Both the position numbers and the translations under genes were made by a program. Below, piece by piece: positions 26,779-36,741 of a stretch of DNA of 64,000 nucleotides (the stretch's first letter is position 1; each line of letters opens with the position of its first letter). The DNA comes from Burkholderia catarinensis (GTDB lineage Bacteria > Pseudomonadota > Gammaproteobacteria > Burkholderiales > Burkholderiaceae), in contig NZ_MDEQ02000005.1 in NCBI RefSeq assembly GCF_001883705.2, positions 124,001-188,000 on the forward strand. The letters run 5' to 3'. Below the pieces are notes generated by a model that worked only from the letters and a program-made list of their open reading frames with translations, ran no database searches and was not told the DNA's origin.

Positions 26779-28029
26779 TCAGTGCACGGCCTGTGCAGCG
26801 CGGCGCAGCTTCAGCGCCACGTCGAGCCGCGACACCCACGACACGTCGTCGAGGCTCGCGCCGAGCAGTGTTTCGATCCGCTCGATGCGATAGCTGAGCG
26901 TGTTGGCGTGAATCGCCAGCGCGCCGGCCGTCTTGCCGAGACGCTGGCCCTGCTCGAAGTACGATTCCAGCGTCGCCAGCAGTTCAGGTTCGGACGACAA
27001 CTGCTCGAGGAGCGAAACCAGATAGCGCCGCACGTTGTCGGCGCGGCGTGCGCCCTCCTCGATCACGATCGACGCATACGGGCACACCTTGTCACGCCGG
27101 TCGTTCGCGGCGCCCGCGTCGAGCGCCTTGACGGCTTCCTCGACCGACGCGGCCCAGCCCGCCGGCCCTTCGTTCATCAGGCCGATACCGATCCGGCGAA
27201 TCTGCGGCAGCGCGGCGACCAGCGCGCGGGCGCGCTCGGTCGTCAGCCGGTCGCTCCGGCACAGCGAATCGCCATGCACGCACGGCGTCCACAGAATCAG
27301 CCGGCCGCGATGCCACGCGCGCACGAGGTTGTCGGGCGACGTGCCGAGATGCCGCGCCGCCGCGATCCCGATGCGCTCGCACGCTTCGCCGCGCTCGCCC
27401 GGCGTGTGGCCGTCGAGATCGACGTCGATCGCCAACGCGATGCGCGACACCGCGAAATCCAGCCCGAGCGCTTCGGCGGTCGAATGAAATCCCTCGATAT
27501 CGCCCGGCGAGTGGAACACGATGCTGTACAACTGGTGCAGCAGCGTCTCGCGCCAGCGCGCCTGCTGGTACTGCTCGGCCAGATAGGTCTGGACGATGGT
27601 CTGCGCGACGACGTCGAAGTAGTCGAACAGATACGGCGATACGCTGTACAGGAGCTCGTCCGCGATCGCACGGTCGTCTTCGCCGAGACCGATATACGCG
27701 CGCCAGACTTCGCGCATCCCGACCCGCAACGCCAGCAGCGTGGACTGCAACGGCACGCGCTGGTACACGCGGCGGCGGCCGATGTCCTGGAACGCATCGA
27801 CGTCCTGCGTGGACGGCGGTGCGCCATCCAGCAGCGTGCGAAACCAGATCGTCGCCGACATCTCGACCGATTCGAAAACATCCCGGGTCGCGGCCGGCGC
27901 GAGCGACTGATGGCCGTCGAGCATCGCAAGTGTTTCATACGCGCGTTCGACGACCGGAGAAAGATCCTCCGCCAGCGACGTCGTCCGTTCACGCAGACGG
28001 TCGCTGATGCGGGGTACGTTATTCAACAC
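26779..28029 (-). CDS. PucR/CdaR-family transcriptional regulator
   Basis: 416 residues. The C-terminal helix-turn-helix is ALAIHANTLSYRIERIETLLG, the HTH_30 signature of PucR/CdaR regulators, preceded by an N-terminal helical sensor region and a central GGDEF-like degenerate domain. Start at GTG 28029 behind GAGGACA; the longer frame reaches into the divergent spacer. It ends 18 bp from the dehydrogenase gene (convergent), and may control that operon as an activator sensing the substrate. Confidence 0.82.
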   Translation of the reverse strand: MLNNVPRISDRLRERTTSLAEDLSPVVERAYETLAMLDGHQSLAPAATRDVFESVEMSATIWFRTLLDGAPPSTQDVDAFQDIGRRRVYQRVPLQSTLLALRVGMREVWRAYIGLGEDDRAIADELLYSVSPYLFDYFDVVAQTIVQTYLAEQYQQARWRETLLHQLYSIVFHSPGDIEGFHSTAEALGLDFAVSRIALAIDVDLDGHTPGERGEACERIGIAAARHLGTSPDNLVRAWHRGRLILWTPCVHGDSLCRSDRLTTERARALVAALPQIRRIGIGLMNEGPAGWAASVEEAVKALDAGAANDRRDKVCPYASIVIEEGARRADNVRRYLVSLLEQLSSEPELLATLESYFEQGQRLGKTAGALAIHANTLSYRIERIETLLGASLDDVSWVSRLDVALKLRRAAQAVH

Positions 28030-28424
28030 GAAATTGTCCTCTCGACCCGCGCGCCACCTGGGTTGTTTCGGTGAGTGAAACGCGAGCATGGTTGATCCGA
28101 CCGGAACGCACTGCGCGTCCGGCATCCATCGAAACGGCCGCTCCACATGCGATGTGCGGGGCGTCGTACTTGTGCATGGCAGCACGTGCGAAGGCCGTTT
28201 CGTGTCCCCTTCCGCCCCACGATTGGGCGTATGATTTCGCGCATGGCGCGGCGGTGCCGCCGCGCCTCGCAAGGTGCACCGAGGTCGGCCGGCGGCACGC
28301 CGATCGACTCGATACGGGGTATGGTGCCGCCGCGCGGCCCCCCCGCGTATCCCGCGTTCGGGGGAGTGCGAACACGTCGTTGGGGGAGCCGGCGAGCGGC
28401 AACCCGATCCATCCGGAGCCGTCG
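28030..28424. other. Divergent spacer between PucR and LuxR regulators
   Basis: No gene is recognised. A plus-strand frame is open through it but is not continuous in character with the LuxR protein that starts at 28425; likely promoters for both regulators. Confidence 0.4.
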
Positions 28425-31166
28425 ATGCTCGTAGCCGATGTCACGCCCGCCAGGCGGCCGCTGTCGCTGGTCGCGACCAAGGTGCTGCCGCCGCGCCTGC
28501 CGGCCGGTCTCGTCGATCGGCCGCGGCTCGTCGAACTCGCCGAAGAAGCTGAAAGCAAGCGGCTCACCGTGATCCAGGCGCCGGCCGGATTCGGCAAGAC
28601 GTCGCTCGCCCGCCTGTGGCTCGATTGCCTGCGCACACGCGGTGCGCTCGCCGGCTGGCTGTCGCTCGACGTCGGCGACGACGAACCGGCCCGCTTCTTC
28701 CACTACTTTGCGCAGGCGTTGCAGCAGGCCTGCGGCGACATCGGCATCGCGGCCGGCCTGTCTGCCGACGCGTCGCTGCTGCCACCCGATGCGATCGTGT
28801 CGACGCTGATCAACGAACTGGTCGACGTCGACGACGAGTTCTACCTGTTCATCGACGACTACCACCTGATCGGCTCGCCGGCGATCCATGCCGGCATCGC
28901 GTATTTCATCGCGCACGCGCCGTCACAGGTCCACGTCGTGATCTGCACGCGCACCGAACCGCCGCTGCCGCTCGCGCGGCTCAGGGCGCACAACGAGCTG
29001 ATGGAGATCGACGCGGCCGAGCTGCGCTTCAGCTTCGACGAGACGCAGTCGTTCGTGCGCCGCGAGTGCCCGGGCACGCTCGCCGATGCGACCGTCAAGT
29101 CGCTGTTCGTCAGCACCGAGGGCTGGGCGGCCGCCCTGCGCATTGCCGCGTCGGTGCTCAAGCGCGGCGGCGCACCGGGCCACGACGGCGCGGCACGCAT
29201 CCCGTCGGGCGCGTCGCGGCCGTTCGCGGCCTACCTTGAAAGCATGCTCGAACGCCTGCCTGCCGACCTCGTCGATTTCATGCTGCGCACGTCGGTGCTC
29301 GACCGGCTGAGCGCGCCGCTGTGCGAAGCCGTGACCGGTGTCCCGACGAGCCGGCAGATGCTCGACACGATCGTCGCGCGGCAACTGCTGCTCCAGCCGC
29401 TCGATCCGGATGGCGAATGGTTCCGCTATCACCCGCTGATGGCCGAGTATCTGCGGCAACGGCTGGCCACCCAATGCCCCGACGCGGTACCCGACCTGCA
29501 TCGCCGCGCGTCACGCTGGTACGCGTCGCAAGCGCTGTGGACCGATGCCGTCACGCACGCGCTCGCGGCCGGCGCGCGTGACGAGGCCGTCGCGCTGATG
29601 GCGCACTGCGCGATGACGCTCGTGATGCGCGGCGACCTGCTGACGCTGCTCGGCTGGCAGCGCCAGTTCCCGGCCGACTTGATGCAAGGCCAGGTTCGCG
29701 TGTCGCTCGCGATCGCCTGGGGCATGGCGCTCGCGATGCGTTTCGACGATGCGCTGGCGATGCTCGACACGATCGAGCGCACGCCGGGCACCGACGTCGA
29801 TCCGGCCGACATCCGCCACGAGTGCCAGGCCGTCCGCTCGGTGATCGCGGCGCTGCAGGACGATCCGCGCCGCGCGTTCGCGCTGGCGCAGCCGTGCCTC
29901 GACCGTCCGTCCACCGATACGTGGACGACCAACGTCGTGTCGAACGTCGTGCGCTTCGGCCACTGGAAGACCGGCAATCTCGAAGCGCTGTACGCAACGC
30001 CGTGGATTCCGCAATCGGGCGACGACCGCCGCCTCGTGTTCGCGTCGGTCTATCGGCTGTCGCTGCTCGGCCACGCGGAATTGCAGCAGATGCATTTCGA
30101 ACTCGCCGAACGCTATTTCTCGGAAGCGATGCAGCTCGGCACGCGCCATTGCGGCCCACAGTCGATCTCGGTCGCGATCTGCGCACCGATGCTCGGGCAG
30201 ATTCGCTACGAGCAAGGCCGGCTCGACGAGGCCCGCGCTCTCGTGATCGACCTGATGCCCGTGATCGACGTCGCGGTGCTGCTCGACAGCCTGCTGACCG
30301 CATACAAGCTGCTGATCCGCATCGCCATCGCCCGCGCCGAATTCCCGCACGCGTATGCGCTGCTCGATCGTGCACAGGCGCTTGCCCACACCCGCGGCTG
30401 GCCGCGCCTGACCGCGGCCGCGCTCGTCGAGCGCACGCGGCTCCACATTGCCGAGGGCCGGCTCACCGAGGCCGCCGCGTGCGTGGTGCAGTTCGACCGG
30501 CTCGCCGACGGCGATCGCGACGCGCAGGTCGACGCGTCGCTCGAAATCGACACCTATCGCGCACTCGCCACGGCTTGCGTCGCGACGGCCCGTAACGACC
30601 TGAAGGGTGCGGTTGCCGCGCTCGACGACGGCCTGCGCTGCGCGTCGCTGCGGCACAGCGACTATCTCGCGCTGCGCCTGAAGACCGTGCTCGCGCTGGT
30701 CCGGCTGCGCGGCGGCGAACGTGCGGCGGCGCTCGACATGTTCACCGAGGTGCTCGAGGTTGCCGAACCGGCCGGTATCTACCGGTCGATCGTCGACCAG
30801 GGGCCCGAGATCGGCGAGTTGCTGCAGGCGATGCGCGACCAGGCACGCGCATCGGCGCAGACCCGGGACCGGCTCGCGTACATCGAGCGCCTGCTCGACG
30901 GCTGCCGCGCGCAGTACCAGTCCGACGCCCAGCCTGCGCGAGCGGCCCAGCGCGACATGCTGAGCGTGCGCGAGCGCGACATCGTCGAACTGATCGCGCG
31001 CGGGCAGTCGAACAAGGAAATCGCCCGCACGCTCGGCATTGCGCCCGAAACCGTGAAGTCGCACATCAAGAGCCTGTTCATGAAGCTCGAGGTGGACAAG
31101 CGCGCCCGGGCGGTTGCGGTCGCGCAATCGCTCGGGCTGCTCGGGACGCACCGTTTGGACAGTTGA
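28425..31166 (+). CDS. MalT/AlkS-type LuxR-family regulator (STAND ATPase)
   Basis: 913 residues. Walker A (APAGFGKTSLARLW) lies at about residue 48 and a Walker B-like LFIDDYHLI follows in the NB-ARC-like ATPase domain. A long TPR-like middle region then leads to a LuxR HTH at the C terminus (LSVRERDIVELIARGQSNKEI... ETVKSHIKSLFMKLEV). Length and layout match MalT and AlkS. It is convergent with the PHA operon containing an alkK-like synthetase, so a role as inducer-dependent activator of that operon is attractive but inferred. Confidence 0.87.
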   Translation: MLVADVTPARRPLSLVATKVLPPRLPAGLVDRPRLVELAEEAESKRLTVIQAPAGFGKTSLARLWLDCLRTRGALAGWLSLDVGDDEPARFFHYFAQALQQACGDIGIAAGLSADASLLPPDAIVSTLINELVDVDDEFYLFIDDYHLIGSPAIHAGIAYFIAHAPSQVHVVICTRTEPPLPLARLRAHNELMEIDAAELRFSFDETQSFVRRECPGTLADATVKSLFVSTEGWAAALRIAASVLKRGGAPGHDGAARIPSGASRPFAAYLESMLERLPADLVDFMLRTSVLDRLSAPLCEAVTGVPTSRQMLDTIVARQLLLQPLDPDGEWFRYHPLMAEYLRQRLATQCPDAVPDLHRRASRWYASQALWTDAVTHALAAGARDEAVALMAHCAMTLVMRGDLLTLLGWQRQFPADLMQGQVRVSLAIAWGMALAMRFDDALAMLDTIERTPGTDVDPADIRHECQAVRSVIAALQDDPRRAFALAQPCLDRPSTDTWTTNVVSNVVRFGHWKTGNLEALYATPWIPQSGDDRRLVFASVYRLSLLGHAELQQMHFELAERYFSEAMQLGTRHCGPQSISVAICAPMLGQIRYEQGRLDEARALVIDLMPVIDVAVLLDSLLTAYKLLIRIAIARAEFPHAYALLDRAQALAHTRGWPRLTAAALVERTRLHIAEGRLTEAAACVVQFDRLADGDRDAQVDASLEIDTYRALATACVATARNDLKGAVAALDDGLRCASLRHSDYLALRLKTVLALVRLRGGERAAALDMFTEVLEVAEPAGIYRSIVDQGPEIGELLQAMRDQARASAQTRDRLAYIERLLDGCRAQYQSDAQPARAAQRDMLSVRERDIVELIARGQSNKEIARTLGIAPETVKSHIKSLFMKLEVDKRARAVAVAQSLGLLGTHRLDS

Positions 31167-31179
31167 ACGGCCCGGTGCG

Positions 31180-32082
31180 TCAGTCGATTTCCTGGCGAAG
31201 AAAGCGCTTCACCATCGGCGCCACTTCGGCCGCTCGCGCGACCAGGAACAGATGGCCGTCGTCGATCACGTGAAGCTCCGAGCGCCGGATCCGCGCGGCG
31301 AGAATCCGCGCGTTCACGAGCGGCACGATCGGATCGTCGTTGCCGTGCAGCACGAGCGTCGGCTGGCGCAGCGCGTGCAGCCACGGCAGGCTGGTCCACC
31401 CGGTCGCCGCGAGCAGCTGGTACAGGTAGCCGCGCCCGCGCGGCGGCTGGATGTGCCGCCCGTGCTCCGCCAGCATCGCGGGATCGCGCCGGTACGCACC
31501 GCCGTAGAGATCCGCACCGATCCGGCTCAGATAGCCGGGGTCGGTATAGCGACGCGGCCCCGCCAGCTTCGCCAGCACCGACGGCCGGCCCGGCACCATC
31601 ACGACGCCAGGTGACGTCGCCGCAAGCACGAGCCGCCGGCAGCGCACCGGATAGCGCCGCGCGAACTGCTGCGCGAGCGCCCCGCCCCACGACACGCCGA
31701 GCGCATCGACCGGACCGTCGTGGCCGAGACGCGCGAGCAGCCGGTCGGCCAGCACGCTGAGCGTCGAGAAGCGGTACGGCACCAGCGGTGCCGGCGAACC
31801 GCCCACGCCCGGCACGTCGAACGCGATCACGCGCACGTCGTCCAGCGCAGCGACGAACGGTTCGAGCAGCTCCAGGTTCGCGCCGATGCCGTTGAAGACC
31901 AGGAGCGGCGGCGATGCGTCGCTGCCCGGTTTCACGCCCACGCGCAGCACCTGGCCGTTCACGTCGATCGTGCGGATCACGAAGCCGCCGGCCGTCCGGC
32001 CGTCGGCCCCGCCGGGCGCGACCGGCGGCGCAGCGGGCGCGCGGCCCGGCAGGTCGCCGCCCGCGGCGTCAGCGCTGTGCAT
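31180..32082 (-). CDS. phaZ: Medium-chain-length PHA depolymerase (PhaZ-like alpha/beta hydrolase)
   Basis: 300 residues. After a 32-residue extra N terminus the sequence follows Pseudomonas PhaZ closely: LLVFNGIGANLELLEPF, VIAFDVPGVGGSPAP, nucleophile Ser131 in GVSWGGALAQQFA, Asp in HGNDDPIVPL and His277 in IDDGHLFL. It hydrolyses intracellular mcl-PHA granules. The start may lie further in (about residue 33) by comparison with P. putida. It overlaps the phasin gene by 14 bp and is the last gene of the operon. Confidence 0.87.
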   Translation of the reverse strand: MHSADAAGGDLPGRAPAAPPVAPGGADGRTAGGFVIRTIDVNGQVLRVGVKPGSDASPPLLVFNGIGANLELLEPFVAALDDVRVIAFDVPGVGGSPAPLVPYRFSTLSVLADRLLARLGHDGPVDALGVSWGGALAQQFARRYPVRCRRLVLAATSPGVVMVPGRPSVLAKLAGPRRYTDPGYLSRIGADLYGGAYRRDPAMLAEHGRHIQPPRGRGYLYQLLAATGWTSLPWLHALRQPTLVLHGNDDPIVPLVNARILAARIRRSELHVIDDGHLFLVARAAEVAPMVKRFLRQEID

Positions 32083-32509
32083 CGCCGTCCTTCGGTTTCA
32101 GCAACGCCTTCAGCTCCTCGATGTGCTCGCCGGCACGCTTGGTGATCGCCGCCATGCTTTCCGTCTGCGCACGGTAGGCCGTATCCGCCAGGTCCTGCAT
32201 GTCGGCGAGCGCCTTGTGCAGCGCCTTCTGCACCAGTTCGCCGGTGTTCGCACCGGGCGTCACGCCGGACGTCGCAACCTGCTCGACCAGCGATTGCAGG
32301 CTTGCAAGCGTCGAACGCATGATTTCGGCCTGCTTCTGCCCGAGCGTCTGTGCACCCGCGAGCGCCGCGGTATTCGCGGCGGCCAGCGCTTCGATATCCT
32401 TGCGGCGCGCTTCCATCACCGCGCCGACATCGATGCCCGGCAGCTTGAACTGGGTGAGCATCTTCGTGTATTCCGCGAACAGGTTGGCAGGATTGGTGGG
32501 TTCCATCAT
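32069..32509 (-). CDS. Phasin-like granule-associated protein
   Basis: 146 residues, alpha-helical and charged: NPANLFAEYTKMLTQFKLPGIDVGAVMEARRKDIEALAAANTAAL is the typical phasin opening. The C-terminal tail is lysine-rich (EELKALLKPKDGDAQR). Expected to coat PHA granules. Start at 32509 (32506 also possible) behind CGGAGA. Situated between phaC and phaZ, as PHA-associated proteins often are. Confidence 0.85.
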   Translation of the reverse strand: MMEPTNPANLFAEYTKMLTQFKLPGIDVGAVMEARRKDIEALAAANTAALAGAQTLGQKQAEIMRSTLASLQSLVEQVATSGVTPGANTGELVQKALHKALADMQDLADTAYRAQTESMAAITKRAGEHIEELKALLKPKDGDAQR

Positions 32510-32567
32510 CGGATCTCCGTAGAACAAGGGATTGAAAAATGCGGCCGTCGGGCGGCCGGCGGTTGCG

Positions 32568-34271
32568 TCATGCTGCGACGACATAGGTACCCGGCGCCTG
32601 GACGCCGGCCGGATAAGCTTCGCTGCCGAGCGCGGCCGGTGCGTCGCGCCGCTCGCCGGAGCGCGTGGCCAGCCAGTCGCGCCAGTCGCTCCACCACGAA
32701 TCCTTCTCCGTGCGTGCGTCGGCCAGCCAGGTGTCGGCACTGGCCGGCAGCGCGGGGTTGATGAAATACTTCGCCTTCGGATTGCCCGGCGGATTGATGA
32801 GGCTCTGGATGTGCCCGCTCGAGCTCAGCACGAACCGCGTGTCGCCGCCGAACGTTCGCGCGGTGCTGTAGACGCCCTTCCACGGCGTGATGTGATCGGT
32901 GATACCCGCCACCACGTACTTGTCGCACGTCACCTCCGACAGGTCGATCGGCGTGCCGAGCACGCTCAGCGCGCGCGGCTTGCCGAACAGGTTGCCGGAG
33001 AAGATGTCGAGCAGTTCGCCGTGCAGCTTCGCGGGCAGGCGCGTCGTATCGTTGTTCCAGTATAGGACGTCGAATGCCGGCGGCGTCTTGCCGAGCAGGT
33101 AGTTGTTGACCCAGTAGTTCCACACCAGATCGTTCGGCCGCATCCACGCGAACACGCGCCCCATCTCCTCGCCGGACAGCACGCCGTGCGCGATGCTGTT
33201 CTGCTTGGCCGCCGCGATCGCCTCCGGCGTCGCGAACAGGCCGAGTTGCGAATCGGTCGTATTGTCGAGCACGGCCACCATCAGCGTCGTCGCGTTCACC
33301 GTCTTCTCGCCGCGGCACGCAAGATGGCCGAGCAGCGCCGAGATCGTCATCGCGCCGGAGCACGCGCCGTGCAGGTTCACGTCGTCGCTGCCCGTGATGT
33401 CGCGCACTGCTTCGATCGCTTCGAGCAGCGCGCGCACGTAGGTGTCGAGGCCCCAGCCGCTGTGCTCGGCGGTCGGATTGCGCCAGCTCACCGCGAACAC
33501 CTGGAATTCGTTCTTCACGAGGTAGTCGACGATGCTCTTGCCTTCCGACAGGTCGAACACGTAGAACTTGTTGATCTGCGGCGGCACGATGAGCTGCGGG
33601 CGGCCGTACAGCTGTTCGGTGGCCGGCGCGTACTGGATCAGCTCCAGCACTTCGTTGCGGAACACCACCGCGCCCGGCGTCGTGCCGAGATTGCGGCCGA
33701 CCTCGAATGCCGTCTTGTCGACCTGCGCGGGCATGCCCTGGTTGCCGAGCAGGTCGGCGACGAGGTTTTTCGCACCGCCGAGCAGGCTCGCACCGCCCGA
33801 TTCGACAATCTTCTTCAGCGCGGCCGGGTTGCCGATCAGCGTATTGGTAGGCGACATCGCGTCGCCGAACAGCGACATCACGAACTGCGCACGCTCCTTG
33901 CTTTTCGGATCGAGCGCGGAGCGGTCGACGAATCCCGTGAGCGATTCGCGCCACGCGAAGTAGCCCTGCATCGTCATCCGGTACAACGCGTTGTCGTGCC
34001 ATGCCGGATCGGCGAAGCGGCGATCGCCTGGCGGCGGTTCGATATCGGCGGTGCCGAGCAGCACGCGCGTCATCTCGCGGGCAAGCACGGTTTCCTGCCG
34101 CGCGACGAGCGCCGGCTGGCGCATCGCCTGCGTGACGAGCTGCTGCATGGTGGCCAGCACGTCGCGCGGCCGCAGCCCGACGAACGGGTTCGGGCCCAGC
34201 ATGCCGTCGGCGGCAACGGACGCAATTTCGTCCGCGGGAGCGGCACGGGTCGGTTGTTCAGTAGTGTTCAT
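32568..34271 (-). CDS. phaC: Class II (medium-chain-length) polyhydroxyalkanoate synthase
   Basis: 567 residues, collinear with Pseudomonas PhaC1/PhaC2 (about 560 aa). Shared segments include DPAWHDNALYR, MSPTNTLIGNPAALKKI, VVPPQINKFYVFDLS, VFAWMRPNDLVWNYWVNNYLLG and GITDHITPWKG. The catalytic triad is Cys304 (lipase-like box GACSG), Asp459 and His487. Class I Burkholderia synthases differ from this pattern, so this is a class II enzyme polymerising (R)-3-hydroxyacyl-CoA of C6-C14. The neighbours supply monomers (alkK-like, phaJ-like) and handle granules. Confidence 0.92.
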   Translation of the reverse strand: MNTTEQPTRAAPADEIASVAADGMLGPNPFVGLRPRDVLATMQQLVTQAMRQPALVARQETVLAREMTRVLLGTADIEPPPGDRRFADPAWHDNALYRMTMQGYFAWRESLTGFVDRSALDPKSKERAQFVMSLFGDAMSPTNTLIGNPAALKKIVESGGASLLGGAKNLVADLLGNQGMPAQVDKTAFEVGRNLGTTPGAVVFRNEVLELIQYAPATEQLYGRPQLIVPPQINKFYVFDLSEGKSIVDYLVKNEFQVFAVSWRNPTAEHSGWGLDTYVRALLEAIEAVRDITGSDDVNLHGACSGAMTISALLGHLACRGEKTVNATTLMVAVLDNTTDSQLGLFATPEAIAAAKQNSIAHGVLSGEEMGRVFAWMRPNDLVWNYWVNNYLLGKTPPAFDVLYWNNDTTRLPAKLHGELLDIFSGNLFGKPRALSVLGTPIDLSEVTCDKYVVAGITDHITPWKGVYSTARTFGGDTRFVLSSSGHIQSLINPPGNPKAKYFINPALPASADTWLADARTEKDSWWSDWRDWLATRSGERRDAPAALGSEAYPAGVQAPGTYVVAA

Positions 34272-34318
34272 GGCTTGGATCCTAGATTCGGGTAGTCGGC
34301 CGGCCGGTGCGCGTCGCG

Positions 34319-34783
34319 TCACGCGACCAGCAAGACGAGGGATTCGGCGATCAGCGCCGGCGTGTCCTCGCCTTCGATCTGCAGTTCGTTCATCACCTTG
34401 ATCAGCACGCGCCCGCCGTCCTTCCTGGCAACCGACACGAGCGTGATGCGATTGCGCACGCGCGCCCCCGCTTTCACCGCCGCCATGAAGCGCACCTTGT
34501 CGAGCCCGTAGTTGAGGCCGGCGGACGCGTCCTCCGGAATCAGGCCGAGTTCGATCGCGAACCTGGCCAGCAGCGACAGCGCGAGATAACCGTGCGCGAT
34601 CGTGCCGCCGAACGGGCTTTCGCGCCGGGCGCGCTCGACATCGACGTGAATCCACTGGCGATCCCCGGTGCATTCGGCGAACGCGTCGATACGCGCCTGG
34701 TCCACGAGAAGCCAGTCCGACACACCGAGCTCGCGGCCCACGAAGTCGTCGATGCTGGCAAGGCGGTATTCGTTGATGCTCAT
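34319..34783 (-). CDS. phaJ: MaoC-like (R)-specific enoyl-CoA hydratase (PhaJ-type)
   Basis: 154 residues, single hot-dog domain. The catalytic Asp41 and His46 lie in GDRQWIHVDVERARRESPFG, followed by IAHGYLALSLLARF, the R-hydratase motif. It would convert trans-2-enoyl-CoA from beta-oxidation into (R)-3-hydroxyacyl-CoA for PhaC. It is encoded between the acyl-CoA synthetase and phaC, an excellent monomer-supply arrangement. Confidence 0.87.
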   Translation of the reverse strand: MSINEYRLASIDDFVGRELGVSDWLLVDQARIDAFAECTGDRQWIHVDVERARRESPFGGTIAHGYLALSLLARFAIELGLIPEDASAGLNYGLDKVRFMAAVKAGARVRNRITLVSVARKDGGRVLIKVMNELQIEGEDTPALIAESLVLLVA

Positions 34784-34803
34784 GTTCTGCTCCTTGAATG
34801 CGC

Positions 34804-36447
34804 TCACGCGAACCGGGCGCGCAGCGCCTTCTTGTCGATCTTGCCGACGCTCGTCCTGTCGAGCGCGTCGACGAACCGGACGACCTGCGGCACCGCATAC
34901 TTCGAGATTCTTCCAGTCGCGCTGAAGCGCGTCACGTGGGAGCGGATACCCTCCTCGCTGAGCGTGAAGCCGGGCTTGCACACGACGAACGCCATCGGCC
35001 GCTCGCCCCACTTGTCGTCGCGCACGCCGATCACCGCGACTTCCGCGACGCCCGGATACAGCGAGATCAGGTTCTCGATCTCGAGCGACGAGATCCATTC
35101 GCCGCCCGACTTGATCACGTCCTTGATGCGGTCGGTGATCTGCAGCGCGCCGGACGGATCGAAATGGCCGACGTCCTGCGTATGCAGATAGCCGCCTGCC
35201 CAGAGGATTTCGGACGCCTCAGGATTTTTCACGTAGCTCTGCGTGAGCCACGGTGCACGTGCGACGATCTCGCCGTACGCGTGGCCGTCGCGCGGCAGCT
35301 CGCTCATGTCGTCGTCGACCACTCGCAGGTCGACGAGCGGCACCGGGCGGCCCGCCCGGCAGCGCAGGCGAACCTGCTCGTCGGCATCGAGCTGCTCCGC
35401 GCCCGGCGGCAGTTGCGCGAGGCTCAGCACCGGACACGTTTCCGACATCCCGTAGCCCGCGAAGATGTCGATCCCGTGCGCGAGCGCGGTGCGCGCCAGC
35501 CCTTGCGGCAGCGCGCCGCCGCCGATCACGATCTTCCAGCGGCCGAGATCGGCGGTCGCGGCCGAGTCGCAACCGAGCAACATGTGCAGGATCGTCGAGA
35601 CGCAGTGCGAGAACGTCACGCCTTCGTCCTGCACCAGCTTCACGATGCGCTCGGGCACGTAGCGGCCCGGATATACCTGCTTCACGCCGAGCACGGTCGC
35701 GACGTAAGGCATCCCCCAGGCGTGAACGTGGAACATCGGCGTGAGCGGCATGTAGACATCGCCCCGATGAAAGCGCTGGCCCGATGCCGGGCTCGACAGC
35801 GCCGCCATGATCGCGAGCGTGTGCAGCACGAGCTGGCGGTGCGTGAAATGCACACCCTTCGGCAGGCCGGTCGTGCCGGTCGTATAGAACGTGGTCGCCC
35901 GCGTGTTCTCGTCGAAATCGGGAAACGCGTAGTCGACCGCGCTCGCCGCGAGCAGCGCCTCGTATTCGCCGCTGAACGGAATCGCGTGCGAGCACGGAGC
36001 GCTATCCTGCTCATCGATCAGGATGAACGTGCGCACCTGCGGCAACCGCTCGCGAATCGCGTCGACGACCGGCAGGAAATCCGCGTGCACGAGCAGGACG
36101 TCGGCGTGCGCATGGTCGATCGTGTATGCGATCTCGTCTTGCGACAGCCGAACGTTCACCGTCTGCAGCACGGCGCCCATCATCGGCACTGCGAAGTAGC
36201 ACTCGAGGTAGCGATGGCTGTCCCAGTCCATCACCGCGACCGTGTCGCCATGCCGCACGCCGGCGGCGGCCAGCGCGTTCGCGAGCCGGCCGATCCGTTC
36301 GCGCAGCGTTGCGTAGCTGATCCGCCGATCGCCCCGATAGACGATTTCCTGGCTGGCGGCCTGCGCCATCGGCGTGTGCAACAGTTGCTTGATCAGCAAC
36401 GGGTAGGCGTAAGCCGACGATGCCGGTGCCCATGTGTCGTCCTGCAT
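34804..36447 (-). CDS. AlkK-like medium-chain acyl-CoA synthetase
   Basis: 547 residues, ANL superfamily. The motif TTFYTTGTTGLPKGVHF lies at about residues 185-201, with AGYGMSETCPVLSLA and GYLHTQDVGHFDPSGALQITDRIKDVIKSGGEW further on. It resembles AlkK of the P. putida/oleovorans alkane pathway, which activates medium-chain fatty acids for mcl-PHA synthesis. First gene of the operon alkK-phaJ-phaC-phasin-phaZ; spacing to phaJ is 20 bp. No clear sigma54 promoter was confirmed upstream. Confidence 0.87.
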   Translation of the reverse strand: MQDDTWAPASSAYAYPLLIKQLLHTPMAQAASQEIVYRGDRRISYATLRERIGRLANALAAAGVRHGDTVAVMDWDSHRYLECYFAVPMMGAVLQTVNVRLSQDEIAYTIDHAHADVLLVHADFLPVVDAIRERLPQVRTFILIDEQDSAPCSHAIPFSGEYEALLAASAVDYAFPDFDENTRATTFYTTGTTGLPKGVHFTHRQLVLHTLAIMAALSSPASGQRFHRGDVYMPLTPMFHVHAWGMPYVATVLGVKQVYPGRYVPERIVKLVQDEGVTFSHCVSTILHMLLGCDSAATADLGRWKIVIGGGALPQGLARTALAHGIDIFAGYGMSETCPVLSLAQLPPGAEQLDADEQVRLRCRAGRPVPLVDLRVVDDDMSELPRDGHAYGEIVARAPWLTQSYVKNPEASEILWAGGYLHTQDVGHFDPSGALQITDRIKDVIKSGGEWISSLEIENLISLYPGVAEVAVIGVRDDKWGERPMAFVVCKPGFTLSEEGIRSHVTRFSATGRISKYAVPQVVRFVDALDRTSVGKIDKKALRARFA

Positions 36448-36741
36448 TGACCTCTCCTTGAGTTCGTAAAGGAATGGCGGGCTGTCACAAGGGGTTGAGC
36501 GCTTGGCGCACGAGTGGCATCCCGATGACGCAATGTTCCGGCCGGACGGGATCGTGAACCATCCCCTGAACGGGGGTCCCCCTGCCGGAGGCGGCTGGGG
36601 TTACGTGCGGCGTTGCGCCGCGCATTCGTCAGGAGAATGAAAGATCAGGCCCGGAACGAGCCGGGCTGGAGGAGACGGATGGGGAATGGGGACAGGGGCG
36701 GTGGTGCACCGGCTGCAGGCTGCCGGTGCCCGTGTGTGTGC

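Noticed and set aside
28071..28424. N-terminal extension of the LuxR regulator
   Set aside because: The extension has no regular domain and crosses the spacer; the ATG at 28425 has a ribosome site and gives the normal MalT start.
36448..36600. Possible sigma54 promoter before the alkK-like gene
   Set aside because: A GG-N10-GC spacing occurs, but the -24 TGGCAC core is missing; too weak to report.
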